From: Mesostigma viride
Lineage: Eukaryota; Streptophyta; Mesostigmatophyceae; Mesostigmatales; Mesostigmataceae
Assembly: GCA_009746045.1 (NCBI GenBank)
Contig: RPFO01001370.1
Span: forward strand, 1 to 64,000
Length of the DNA: 64,000 nucleotides
Reading direction: 5' to 3'
Program-made: the position numbers and the translations under genes
Shown here: piece after piece, positions 1 through 29,283 of the stretch
Numbering within the stretch: position 1 is the stretch's first letter
Layout: every line of letters starts with the position of its first letter
The notes under the pieces: generated by a model
What the model was told of the DNA's origin: nothing
Seen by the model: only the letters and a program-made list of their open reading frames with translations
Database searches by the model: none

Positions 1-405
1 GCCTGCAGCGCTAGTAGGGCACCTAGCTCGCACCAACCAGGTAGACACCTCACGTGGCCCCCCCGCGGGACTGCGCCCAGCTCAGCCTGGCCGGCACCTC
101 CTTACGTGGGCCGGGCCCCGTGATGCTAGACGCCGCAAGGCCCGCACCTTCAACGAACAGCTAGTAGAGGACATGGGGGGCCTAGGCCTCTCCGTGATTC
201 GGAAAAAGATGATGGACAAGGCCAAGTGGGCCCAGATCATAGAGGACAACGAGCCCCGCTCCGTGGGGAAGCGCCCGCGTGTGCAAACATACGGGAAGCA
301 CGCCAGACAGGTCCCCTAGGGTAGAGTTGATGTTTGTGGCTTGAGTTGATAGATTTAGAATAGATGTAGATAGCTGTTGTATATAGATTAGACCGGTAAG
401 ACTGC
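1..405 (+). mobile_element. LINE family A, 3' end of ORF2 and 3' UTR (truncated at window edge)
   Basis: The DNA matches the LINE copy at 4508-5275: both carry the segment encoding GHLARTNQVDTS and the C-terminal stretch around [16 protein letters not shown], then a shared 3' UTR ending in TTGCACCCATCC. Relative to the other copy there are two extra bases near position 10 and a changed C-terminus (stop near 319), so the reading frame is damaged. The region corresponds to the part of a non-LTR retrotransposon protein downstream of the reverse transcriptase. The 5' part lies outside the window. Confidence 0.75.
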
Positions 406-936
406 TTGCACCCATCCATCCATCCATCCATCCATCCATCCATCCATCCATCCATCCATCCATCCATCCATCCATCCATCCATCCATCCATCCATCCATC
501 CATCCATCCATCCATCCATCCATCCATCCATCCATCCATCCATCCATCCATCCATCCATCCATCCATCCATCCATCCATCCATCCATCCATCCATCCATC
601 CATCCATCCATCCATCCATCCATCCATCCATCCATCCATCATCCATCCATCCATCCATCCATCCATCCATCCATCCATCCATCCATCCATCCATCCATCC
701 ATCCATCCATCCATCCATCCATCCATCCATCCATCCATCCATCCATCCATCCATCCATCCATCCATCCATCCATCCATCCATCCATCCATCCATCCATCC
801 ATCCATCCATCCATCCATCCATCCATCCATCCATCCATCCATCCATCCATCCATCCATCCATCCATCCATCCATCCATCCATCCATCCATCCATCCATCC
901 ATCCATCCATCCATCCATCCATCCATCCATCCATCC
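406..936. repeat. (CATC)n microsatellite, first block
   Basis: About 132 nearly perfect CATC units, with one phase slip (CATCATCC) near 639. It begins exactly where the other family A copies have a short CATC tract in their 3' UTR. Long open frames through it (HPSI or MDGW repeats) are consequences of the repeat and not genes. Confidence 0.98.
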
Positions 937-1379
937 GGCCGGGCCCACTTCAAATGTTCCGAAAAGTGTGACACTTTTGGTCGTTTTTTTGACTTTTTCG
1001 ACGATCGTCACTCTGCAGAGTGATTCGTCGTGCGAAATCGTGCGAATTTGTGCGAAATTTGCTGAAATTGTGCGAAATTTCATGTGAAAAATGTCGACGG
1101 TAAAAAATTTTGATGTGCACAACGTGTGTGAATTCATGCGAAATTTTGTCAAACGTCACTCCCCAAAACGACCCTTGGTTGAAATCCATGCGAAATTGTG
1201 CGAAATCATGCAAAATTGTGCGAAATCGTGCGAAATCGTGCGAAAATGTGTGAAAATTTTGCGAAAATCACGCGAAAATCACGCGAACTCGTGCGAAATT
1301 TTATTTTTTTTTTGCGAAAATAGCGAAAAAGTGTCACACACTTGGCTTGGACGGCGGAACATTTGAAGTGGGCCCGGCC
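937..1379. mobile_element. MITE with 25-bp perfect terminal inverted repeats, inserted in the CATC array
   Basis: The element starts GGCCGGGCCCACTTCAAATG and its last 25 bases are the exact reverse complement of its first 25. Inside the termini a second imperfect inverted pair (AAGTGTGACAC type) is visible. The interior is a degenerate array of GTGCGAAAT-like units and has no convincing coding frame. Both sides are CATC repeat, so the target duplication cannot be fixed (ATCC or CATCC would fit). It is a non-autonomous DNA transposon; the superfamily is not assignable from the termini alone. Confidence 0.8.
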
Positions 1380-4149
1380 ATCCATCCATCCATCCATCCA
1401 TCCATCCATCCATCCATCCATCCATCCATCCATCCATCCATCCATCCATCCATCCATCCATCCATCCATCCATCCATCCATCCATCCATCCATCCATCCA
1501 TCCATCCATCCATCCATCCATCCATCCATCCATCCATCCATCCATCCATCCATCCATCCATCCATCCATCCATCCATCCATCCATCCATCCATCCATCCA
1601 TCCATCCATCCATCCATCCATCCATCCATCCATCCATCCATCCATCCATCCATCCATCCATCCATCCATCCATCCATCCATCCATCCATCCATCCATCCA
1701 TCCATCCATCCATCCATCCATCCATCCATCCATCCATCCATCCATCCATCCATCCATCCATCCATCCATCCATCCATCCATCCATCATCCATCCATCCAT
1801 CCATCCATCCATCCATCCATCCATCCATCCATCCATCCATCCATCCATCCATCCATCCATCCATCCATCCATCCATCCATCCATCCATCCATCCATCCAT
1901 CCATCCATCCATCCATCCATCCATCCATCCATCCATCCATCCATCCATCCATCCATCCATCCATCCATCCATCCATCCATCCATCCATCCATCCATCCAT
2001 CCATCCATCCATCCATCCATCCATCCATCCATCCATCCATCCATCCATCCATCCATCCATCCATCCATCCATCCATCCATCCATCCATCCATCCATCCAT
2101 CCATCCATCCATCCATCCGGCCATCCGGCCATCCGGCCATCCATCCATCCATCCATCCATCCATCCATCCATCCATCCATCCATCCATCCATCCATCCAT
2201 CCATCCATCCATCCATCCATCCATCCATCCATCCATCCATCCATCCATCCATCCATCCATCCATCCATCCATCCATCCATCCATCCATCCATCCATCCAT
2301 CCATCCATCCATCCATCCATCCATCCATCCATCCATCCATCCATCCATCCATCCATCCATCCATCCATCCATCCATCCATCCATCCATCCATCCATCCAT
2401 CCATCCATCCATCCATCCATCCATCCATCCATCCATCCATCCATCCATCCATCCATCCATCCATCCATCCATCCATCCATCCATCCATCCATCCATCCAT
2501 CCATCCATCCATCCATCCATCCATCCATCCATCCATCCATCCATCCATCCATCCATCCATCCATCCATCCATCCATCCATCCATCCATCCATCCATCCAT
2601 CCATCCATCCATCCATCCATCCATCCATCCATCCATCCATCCATCCATCCATCCATCCATCCATCCATCCATCCATCCATCCATCCATCCATCCATCCAT
2701 CCATCCATCCATCCATCCATCCATCCATCCATCCATCCATCCATCCATCCATCCATCCATCCATCCATCCATCCATCCATCCATCCATCCATCCATCCAT
2801 CCATCCATCCATCCATCCATCCATCCATCCATCCATCCATCCATCCATCCATCCATCCATCCATCCATCCATCCATCCATCCATCCATCCATCCATCCAT
2901 CCATCCATCCATCCATCCATCCATCCATCCATCCATCCATCCATCCATCCATCCATCCATCCATCCATCCATCCATCCATCCATCCATCCATCCATCCAT
3001 CCATCCATCCATCCATCCATCCATCCATCCATCCATCCATCCATCCATCCATCCATCCATCCATCCATCCATCCATCCATCCATCCATCCATCCATCCAT
3101 CCATCCATCCATCCATCCATCCATCCATCCATCCATCCATCCATCCATCCATCCATCCATCCATCCATCCATCCATCCATCCATCCATCCATCCATGATT
3201 CCATCCATCCATCCATCCATCCATCCATCCATCCATCCATCCATCCATCCATCCATCCATCCATCCATGATTCCATCCATCCATCCATCCATCCATCCAT
3301 CCATCCATCCATCCATCCATCCATCCATCCATCCATCCATCCATCCATCCATCCATCCATCCATCCATCCATCCATCCATCCATCCATCCATCCATCCAT
3401 CCATCCATCCATCCATCCATCCATCCATCCATCCATCCATCCATCCATCCATCCATCCATCCATCCATCCATCCATCCATCCATCCATCCATCCATCCAT
3501 CCATCCATCCATCCATCCATCCATCCATCCATCCATCCATCCATCCATCCATCCATCCATCCATCCATCCATCCATCCATCCATCCATCCATCCATCCAT
3601 CCATCAGTCCATCCATCCATCCATCCATCCATCCATCCATCCATCCATCCATCCATCCATCCATCCATCCATCCATCCATCCATCCATCCATCCATCCAT
3701 CCATCCATCCATCCATCCATCCATCCATCCATCCATCCATCCATCCATCCATCCATCCATCCATCCATCCATCCATCCATCCATCCATCCATCCATCCAT
3801 CCATCCATCCATCCATCCATCCATCCATCCATCCATCCATCCATCCATCCATCCATCCATCCATCCATCCATCCATCCATCCATCCATCCATCCATCCAT
3901 CCATCCATCCATCCATCCATCCATCCATCCATCCATCCATCCATCCATCCATCCATCCATCCATCCATCCATCCATCCATCCATCCATCCATCCATCCAT
4001 CCATCCATCCATCCATCCATCCATCCATCCATCCATCCATCCATCCATCCATCCATCCATCCATCCATCCATCCATCCATCCATCCATCCATCCATCCAT
4101 CCATCCATCCATCCATCCATCCATCCATCCATCCATCCATCCATCCATC
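1380..4149. repeat. (CATC)n microsatellite, second block, about 690 units
   Basis: This is 2.77 kb of CATC repeat. Interruptions are a phase slip near 1784, three CCATCCGG units at 2117-2138, CATGATTCC at about 3196 and 3268, and CATCAGTCC at about 3605. It continues the 406-936 block across the MITE, and is followed directly by the terminal stem-loop of LINE family A. Confidence 0.98.
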
Positions 4150-4205
4150 GAGGTTAATGCTCCGTGACTCCCCAACGGGAGCACGAGTCTAACTAATTGA
4201 TTCAT
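4150..4205 (+). repeat. LINE family A 3' terminal stem-loop (type H1) and TAAT-rich tail
   Basis: TGCTCC (4158-4163) pairs perfectly with GGAGCA (4178-4183) around a 14-base loop containing ACTCCCCAA, followed by CGAGTCTAA and a degenerate TTAAT tail. The same block ends the family A copies near 5224 and 55573 and the ORF1-only element at 38746. Confidence 0.8.
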
Positions 4206-4345
4206 TAGGTGCTGGAATACATAGTACGTGGTGCAGGTGCACTTTGTGCACCCAAAGCAGGTGTAGTTTACACCCTACCCTTGCAGGAAGTAGCCCAGAA
4301 TGTATCACAAGCCATATGCCCCTTCTCAGGGATGTGTTCTGATTT
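4206..4345 (+). mobile_element. Fragment of an H2-type retroelement 3' UTR
   Basis: The stretch containing CCTTGCAGGAAGTAGCCCAG and GCCATATGCCCCTTCTCAGG is also found at 39240-39300, at 40990-41060 and, inverted, at 31830-31880. In those copies it precedes a short stem-loop and an A/T tail. Here it breaks off before the stem-loop. Confidence 0.55.
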
Positions 4346-4384
4346 GGCACGCCGCAAAGCTGAAAACCATTTGCGTTCAGTGCC

Positions 4385-4507
4385 GATCCACGGAAAACGC
4401 GATCTGCAAATGAATCCACGCCGGAATCGAACTGGGGACCTCTCTCACCCACTTTTGCTGACTATAGGACGGACGTCTCCTGATCCTAAGGCATCGCATC
4501 TCCCTCG
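4385..4507 (-). repeat. tRNA-like segment, possibly a SINE head
   Basis: On the minus strand the segment holds AGTTCGATTCC, which resembles a pol III B box, and about 60 bases upstream TGCCTTAGGATCAGGAGAC, which could act as an A box. A related sequence with the same GATCAGGAGAC core lies at about 36885-36970 (minus). I could not fold either into a good cloverleaf, so a tRNA-derived SINE remnant is likelier than a working tRNA gene. Confidence 0.35.
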
Positions 4508-5275
4508 CCTGGCACGCTTTACGCCAGTACCGGGCCCTGTGGCGCAAGCCCCTGGGCAAGATCGAGAAACAGGACCTGTTCAAGGTCCTCGTCCTTCCTG
4601 TACTCACGTATGGAGCCGAGACGTGGACCCTCACCGCCGACCTGGCCCGCAAGCTGGACGGCGCGGTCACCAGCATGCTTCGTTCCATTTTCAGAGTAGG
4701 ATATGCTGCTCATGTCCGCAATGAGGACCTGTACCAGGGCATGCCCTATATCACCAGCACCATTAAGCAACGCCGCCTGCAGCTAGTAGGGCACCTAGCT
4801 CGCACCAACCAGGTAGACACCTCACGTGGCCCCCCCGCAGGACTGCGACCAGCCCAGCCTGGCCGGCACCGGCTCCTGACGTGGGCTGGGCCCAGTGATG
4901 TTAGACGCCGCAAGGCCCGCACCTTCAAGGAACAGCTAGTAGAGGACATGGGGGACCTAGGCCTCTCCGTGATTTGGAAGAAGATGATGGACAAGGCCAA
5001 GTGGGCCCAGGTCATAGAGGACAACAAGCCCCCCCCAGTGGGGAAGCGCCCGCGTGTGCAATCCCGCGGGAGGCACGCCAGATAGCTCCCCCTAGGGCAG
5101 CGTGCGGCTGCCTAGATAGCTGTTGTAGTTAGAATGCTGTTAGATAGATGTAGCATGTAGCCAATGTAGATAGATTAGACCGGTAGGAATGTTTGCACCC
5201 ATCCCTCCATCCATCGGGGTTAATGCTCCGTGACTCCCCAACGGGAGCACGAGTCTAATTAATTAATGAATTAAG
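4508..5275 (+). mobile_element. LINE family A, 5'-truncated copy with C-terminal ORF2
   Basis: An open frame from about 4512 to the stop at 5083-5085 encodes the region C-terminal to a non-LTR reverse transcriptase, including LFKVLVLPVLTYGAETWTLT, then RRLQLVGHLARTNQVD and a basic C-terminus ending GRHAR. A 3' UTR follows with a short CATC tract (5199-5214), the H1 stem-loop TGCTCC...GGAGCA from 5224, and TAATTAATTAATG. Truncation at the 5' end is typical of target-primed LINE insertion. Because this copy has only a few CATC units, it gives the ancestral state for the large array at 406-4149. Confidence 0.85.
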
Positions 5276-5580
5276 GCATCGCCAGCTGACACCTACAGTC
5301 CAACCGCAAAAGTTCTCCTTTCCGGGGAGTGATGCAAGCCATTCGGATTTGTACTAGATAAATCATTCGAGATCTGTGTGTGTAGGAGTACTACACACGT
5401 GTCCACTCGAGACTTGACGAGGGATATGTGCTACATGTACTCCCAACGGAGATATGTTACAATTTAATTTAATTTAATTTAATTTAATTTGAGATAGTAC
5501 AGGCTACTTTGATCAGTCCGAGTCTGTGTGGCTCCCCAACAGGACCACGCGTGCTGTAATTAATAAATGTGAATTCTATC
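5276..5580 (+). repeat. Two further retroelement tails without coding sequence
   Basis: At 5438-5490, CTCC-CAAC-GGAG (H2-type stem-loop) is followed by TATGTTAC and a run of AATTT units. At about 5507-5570, a diverged H1-type tail (GGCTCCCCAACAGGACCACG) is followed by TAATTAATAAATG. These look like ends of short non-autonomous elements. No gene is visible here. Confidence 0.55.
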
Positions 5581-5978
5581 TCAGTATATAGCAAAAATAA
5601 CGTAGATTACTCCTGAAGCTGATCCGGGCGGCGGGATTCAACCACTTCCTCATGCAACACTGCTGGTCTACACCATACTAAGCGAGACAATGGGTGAGAC
5701 GTGCACAAGGGACTACCACATTCAGCCTAAATTAGTTTAGGCCAGCTTTGGGGCTCCCAAAAGTGCAATGACTCTTTTTTCGGAAAGGCATCGATCCAGT
5801 GAGGCAGCCCAAGCGCCCCTCCATAGGATGTGCCCCGTCCTATAGGATGTGCAACCAGCTACCCGGAGGAGTGATAAGCAAGACAACCGTTCCTATCAAG
5901 GAGACAACCATTCCTATGGCCACTTCAAGCATGAGACGCCTCATTGACAAAAGCTCGGCCGACACAGTTCCACGGCAA

Positions 5979-7449
5979 TCAGCTGATCTCAATTTCGTTA
6001 TCACCGTTGTCTCCATTGATCTTTTTTGCCTGCTTCAACCGCTCCACGGCCGCACGCGCCTCCGCCACCTCGTTCCGCAGGCCCTCAACCGTTTCCTGGT
6101 CGTACAAGTGGCAGCACGTGCAAGCTTGTTTGCTGGTTGGTAAATACCCTAGGAACCTCTCCGCTTTGATGATGGGGTTGGTAGTAGAGAGTATGACAGA
6201 AATGACGATTGAAATCACGATCAAACTTCGACAGAAAGGTAAATGCTTCAACCGTGTTTCATAACGCAAGGCATGTGAGGTGGTGTATGAGAAAACCCAT
6301 TCTGCGACCCAAAAGTCCAGGTGACAGCAGCTGACAACAGGCATAGCCCTCCACAAGGTGGACCCTATTGCCACATCGTCACGGCACATCATCATACCCA
6401 GGAAGAATCCTCGGCCAAGCATGCAGAACCCGCCTGTCCACCACTGAAGGGCCCGCCATGTGAAACGCTCCTTACCTTGACACCTGGCACAGGCTCAGGG
6501 CGCGCACTCGCACTCGCGCTCGCACTTGAAGGCTTGGGCGAGGGAGAGCTGTATGGGCTGGACGCGGCCGGGCTGGATGCTGATCCTGCCTTGACCCGCG
6601 AGTAGATCTGCTCGTCGGCGCGCGTGCGCACCTCCACCTGCGCAACATGATAACGCAGTCGGGGCGTTCAAGCGTTGCCATGCTGACATCAGATTGGCGA
6701 GGTGCAGCAAGGACAGACGCGACGCAATGGCAGGGGCCGCAACAGGGGGGGACGCGCAAGCCCATCCTAGACACTTTGCACAGGCGCCAGATAGTCCCCT
6801 ACCGACTCAAAAACTATGCAAAACGCGTGATGAACCTGCCAGCCTAGGCGTCCTGCCAATAGCAATGGCAGTACGGAAATGAAAGTGCACAGTGATGTAG
6901 TACGAGTCGTTGCGTAACGCGACTTGGGATGCAACGAAATTCGCGCTGCTACCTGTGATATGACCTTGGCCATGCTTACAGCCTGGTTTCCTAGCTCAAT
7001 ACTACAATTTATAGCTTACTTGGAAATCCCTGACGAGCTTCCTCCTTTCCGCGTCAGCCTTCGCAACTTCACTTAGCAGCTCTCCCAGGGTTTTCTCAGC
7101 TTTCTCGGTCACGGATTGTGCGAATGCGCGCCCGAGGAAGAACGCATTCAAAACGTTTCTGCTCGCCTCTGCAAAATCCCCGCCGGTATGCATAACAACG
7201 ACAAATCCAGGCAATGGGGAAATGAGCGCCGAGCGTCTACCACCAAACGATACTGATCAACCACCTACGAAATAAGGGAGCAACTGAAGAAACAAAGCGT
7301 AGGCTACCTCTTTCAGAATTGGAGGCCTTTACGACATGGCAGCGACGACCACGAGCAGGACGCTGCGCCGTAGTTTGGCTCAACCTCCGCAGTGCATCAG
7401 TGTCGCGCAGGATCGCGCTAGGGGCAAATAAACAATTCATACTTGTCAT
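5979..7449 (-). CDS. Small plastid-targeted protein, DUF6825-like (four exons)
   Basis: Exons on the minus strand: 7449-7308, 7168-7020, 6637-6476, 6095-5979. All junctions are GT-AG and phases agree, giving 189 aa. Residues 1-47 look like a plastid transit peptide (MTSMNCLFAPSAILR, rich in S/T/R, ending RCHVVKAS). Residues 49-97 carry NVLNAFFLGRAFAQS and a charged helix (LGELLSEVAKADAERRKLV). This resembles, from memory, a cyanobacterial and plastid family of unknown function in which an FFLGRA-type helix precedes a coiled region; the name DUF6825 is my best guess. Residues 115-145 are a Ser/Ala/Pro-rich linker, and exon 4 encodes a coiled coil (VEGLRNEVAEARAAVERLKQ) with an acidic end. The exon 4 acceptor (CGACCAG) is the least certain junction. 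The reaction or partner is unknown. Confidence 0.7.
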
Positions 7450-7934
7450 TTGGCAAGCAGCCTGGTCTTTCTAAAGTTGCAAAAAGGTTTCTTCCTGTTA
7501 CTTTCAGGGCGATGCCTGGCTTTCGCAAACACGCGAATGCAGTAGAGAAGAAGGCGGTCGTGCGTCCCTATAATTTTCTTGCTACTACTCGGGCTCGAAT
7601 CAAGTCGTTTTCCCTTCCGACCCTCCCTCGTCATGGGAATCCCCTCCATAACCCCCCTCCATAATTCGGTTGCCAGTTGCCACCTGACGACTGACGTCCA
7701 GCCTGTACTGTTGTCGGAAATACGGTCAGTCGACAGTCAGTCAGTTGTATCCCGCGCCGCACATGGGCCGCAGAGAGTCTTTAGTGGCCGAGGGCCGGTA
7801 TATAGTATTATATCGGATGGTACTAGGGTACTGTCCGATATAGATTCTGGCTACTATAGATTTCCGGGTAAATGGGTATTTTTATTAACCAATAGGAATA
7901 TCGTTAGGTTAGGAGGTACACTGGCCACTATAGA
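7450..7934. other. Upstream region of the small plastid gene; no gene seen
   Basis: This should hold the promoter of the minus-strand gene. No clear TATA box is recognised. From about 7860 it contains TTTCCGGGTAAATGGGTATT and an AACCAATAGGAA stretch, repeated nearly exactly at 57218-57255, so the distal part is probably transposon-derived. Confidence 0.5.
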
Positions 7935-7963
7935 TTCTCTGCTGCCCATGTGCGGCGTGGGAC

Positions 7964-8000
<37 letters not shown>

Positions 8001-8060
8001 CTAGGGTACTGTATAGATTCTCTGCTGTACTGTTGCTGCCCACAAGGGCAGCAGAGAGGT
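7935..8060. repeat. Dispersed element with (AAC)n core
   Basis: TAGATTCTCTGCTGCCCATG, then TGCGGCGTGGGACAC, then a run of AAC triplets to about 8001. The same order occurs on the minus strand at about 47289-47360. This marks a dispersed repeat family whose AAC run varies in length. Confidence 0.65.
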
Positions 8061-8189
8061 ACTCGAGTACTACTCGAGTACTACTCGAGTACTACTCGTT
8101 ACTCGTACTCGCCGGCTTTTCTGAGCCCGAGTAGTACTCGTTACTCGTACTCGCCTTCTTTGTTTAGCCCGAGTAGTACTCGGTACTCG
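8060..8189. repeat. Palindrome-rich tandem repeat (ACTCGAGTACT units)
   Basis: Repeated self-complementary TACTCGAGTA units at 8060-8095 are followed by two roughly 40-bp units with TACTCGTTACTCGTACTCGCC between copies of GAGCCCGAGTAG or TAGCCCGAGTAG. Confidence 0.8.
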
Positions 8190-8419
8190 TACAGGCATTC
8201 ACGCCTTAAGTTGGGTTGGCTTAAGTTGTGTTAACCCCTTGGGTCAAATAGGGTTTCGGCATTCTAAGTTCCACGTAGTTTAGAATAGTATGTTTAATTA
8301 TCTTTTGTTCAATTAGTAGAATTTACTAGAATCATTCACGCCTTAAGTTGGGTTCACGCCTTAAGTTGGGTTGACCCCCTAAAAAACCTCGAACCCAACT
8401 TAAGGCGTGAATGCCTGTA
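8190..8419. mobile_element. 230-bp MITE with about 29-bp inverted termini
   Basis: The left end TACAGGCATTCACGCCTTAA is mirrored exactly at the right end (AACCCAACTTAAGGCGTGAATGCCTGTA). TACTCG lies immediately left of the element and is found again at its right end (8418-8423), compatible with a target duplication. Two additional copies of CACGCCTTAAGTTGGGTT lie inside near 8337 and 8353. There is no coding capacity, so this is a non-autonomous DNA transposon. Confidence 0.7.
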
Positions 8420-9348
8420 CTCGCTGCCCAAAATCCAGCGTGGACCCAACCCTAATGGGATGTCCCCACTCCCCAAGCACCCTACATATACTGTCAGCAT
8501 GCCAACGCGGGAAACTGCCAAGACGTGCCCAGTTGTCGCCTGGACGGGCGGCAATTTGAGGAACAGCAATGGACGCCACAACAGCCATTACTTAACGGCA
8601 GCAATGCCTGCCTCCAATCGCACATTAATTCTAGGTTGTTGTCCACCCTGTCATCCCGGCGAGCAGGCAAATGCGTTGATATGATTCGACTCTGCTACCA
8701 TGAGGCGGCGTACAACCAAGGTTGCTCGGTCGCGCCTGGCTGCATGCCTGAGGCCCACCGACCCGATTTATGCCAAATTTTCGAAACCTACCTTGCCCAT
8801 TTTGCCAGCATGCCGACTTGATGATAGCTCAAAATCTTCCACGCCACAGTTTCCGTGGATTAAAGCTGAGGGAATCGTGCGCGATGATTTGCCGTCGACG
8901 CTGTGCTTCCGTCGTACAACCAGCTCGCCCTGTGCAAACAATCAGTTTACTTTTGCTGCTAATTATGCCACACTAGCGGAAGGTGGGTTGCACTGCTTGA
9001 TAATTTCATTAGTTCACTTCTCTCGCTTCATGGCCTCACGTGCTGCAGGGCCCACCCTTCTGGGGTTTGGCAAAGCCTCATGTGGCAATCTTACCGTCGT
9101 AACCCAACGTGCCACGTCAATGCGATGCCTGCCCGATTGATGCAGGGAAACCGGTTGGTCCATTGGAGCTTTATCTTACAAAGGTTCAAGCGGGGGAGTT
9201 GCGACAGGACCCGCGGCAGGTACGGGCCCACTGTCGTCCCGTCGGTTGATTGGAGCGGGACAGAACCCCAGGTTGCCGCCAATAAACGAGTTGTCTCCGG
9301 ACATGGTTTCTACTTCTCTTCTGGCAGTCAGCTGCCTCCCTCAGAAGC
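8420..9348. other. Unassigned stretch
   Basis: Frames here are short and match nothing I recognise, and no strong repeat is visible. It may contain the promoter and first exon of the ATPase gene that follows. Confidence 0.4.
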
Positions 9349-9516
9349 ATGGCCGCTCCCACTTGCGCTGCCCGGTGCCTTGCTGCAGCTATTGCTGCCG
9401 CCACCACCGCAGCACCCCCTGCCTCGTGTGGAGTTATGTCCTGGCTTGGCAAAGCCATACTGCTAGTGGCACGGCCACGATGCCGACCGCGCTGGCGTTG
9501 CCGGTGGTGCTAGCAC
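9349..9516 (+). CDS. Possible transit-peptide exon of the AFG1-type ATPase
   Basis: An ATG at 9349 opens a frame starting MAAPTCAARCLAAAIAAATT, an Ala/Thr/Arg-rich start typical of algal organelle-targeting peptides. It lies about 540 bp before the first secure ATPase exon. The frame runs to a stop near 9511-9516, but the true exon would end earlier at a donor I could not identify. This is inference from composition and position only. Confidence 0.3.
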
Positions 9517-9889
9517 TGCCCATGTACAAACCCGCAGCTTTCATCCGATGGTCCATGGCCCACAGCGCAATTCTTGGCCAACGATGTAGATTGCCACCCC
9601 CCACTCCTTGTGCCAGGCCCCACTTCTTGTGCCGGCCCCCCTCATCGTACCGCCCCCCCTTCTTGTGACGCCCCCACTCCTTATGCCGCCCTCACCCCCT
9701 CATGCGGCCATCGCGCCCGACGTTGCGTTCTCCCAATGCCACCATCTGACGGTTGTGGGGCCAGTGTCACCGCGGCTGTGTGGCCAACCCCTTGGCTGCT
9801 GCCTGCAACCCCCCTGTGTGTTCCGCTTGCGCCCACTCACGTGTATACCTGTAGCTCACCTGCCTACCCGCATGTGTGTGGGTGCGCAG

Positions 9890-28594
<18,705 letters not shown>

Positions 28595-28989
28595 GCCCAC
28601 AGTCCGCGTCCACGGCTGGGCCATGGAAACCTCATTACAGGTCTGCTGGTGGCATTTTGCTGGTCTCTCAGGCTTCCAACCAAGGGCAGAGAAGTTTTCC
28701 TCAATACCATGGTGCACAGCAAGCAGCAGGACCGTTTTACTTGTGTGGAACTCATGCACTTGCATTGTCGGGAAACTCAGTTGGGCTAATGGGCTTTAAT
28801 GTATAATTTAAGTGCGACAACTATTCCTGGGAGCACTGCGGTCCATGTCATCCAAGGTCTAGACTGTACTTTTTGTAATCGTATTTGGACTTTTAGTCTT
28901 TCTTTGCACAAAAACGTCCAAGTCCAAGAAACATTCACCTACAAGCCCGAAAAATTCACCTTTCTCTGACTTCATTATTTTTTTAGGCT
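28595..28989 (+). terminator. 3' UTR of the ATPase gene with TGTAA signal
   Basis: TGTAA at 28874-28878, about 280 nt after the stop, is the usual chlorophyte poly(A) signal. The rest of the stretch has no gene. Confidence 0.55.
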
Positions 28990-29283
28990 GTACCATGGCA
29001 CCGAGGTCAACTACCCTACTTCAGGCCGCTTCAAGCTGCTCGGCAGTTGGCTTCCCGACTGCGAGGACGACCTGACGACACGGATCGGCATGGCATGGGC
29101 GCAACTCCATGACCACCGCCGCTGGTGGGGCAACCCCGCCCTACCCCGGATCGTCAAGCGTGACCTCTTCAAGGTTGTCATTCTGATGATCCTGGCCTAC
29201 GGCGCCGAGACCTGGACACTGCCGCAGGAGCTGGAGCAACGACTCGACGGCAACGTCACCAAGATGCTGCGCCAGGCCCTTAA
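28990..29283 (+). mobile_element. LINE family C, piece upstream of a nested insertion
   Basis: The frame encodes SGRFKLLGSWLPDCEDDLTT, a TRIGMAW segment, LAYGAETWTLPQEL and MLRQALN, the same region downstream of the reverse transcriptase as in families A and B. It stops at a TTAA (29280-29283) where a DNA transposon begins. The continuation resumes at 31047. Confidence 0.8.

Noticed and set aside
182-4205. Long frames of MDGW or HPSI repeats
   Set aside because: Direct translation of the CATC microsatellite in every frame; no flanking coding sequence supports them.
4385-4507. Functional tRNA gene
   Set aside because: Box-like motifs exist but acceptor and T arms do not pair well; the related sequence at 36885-36970 has the same defects.
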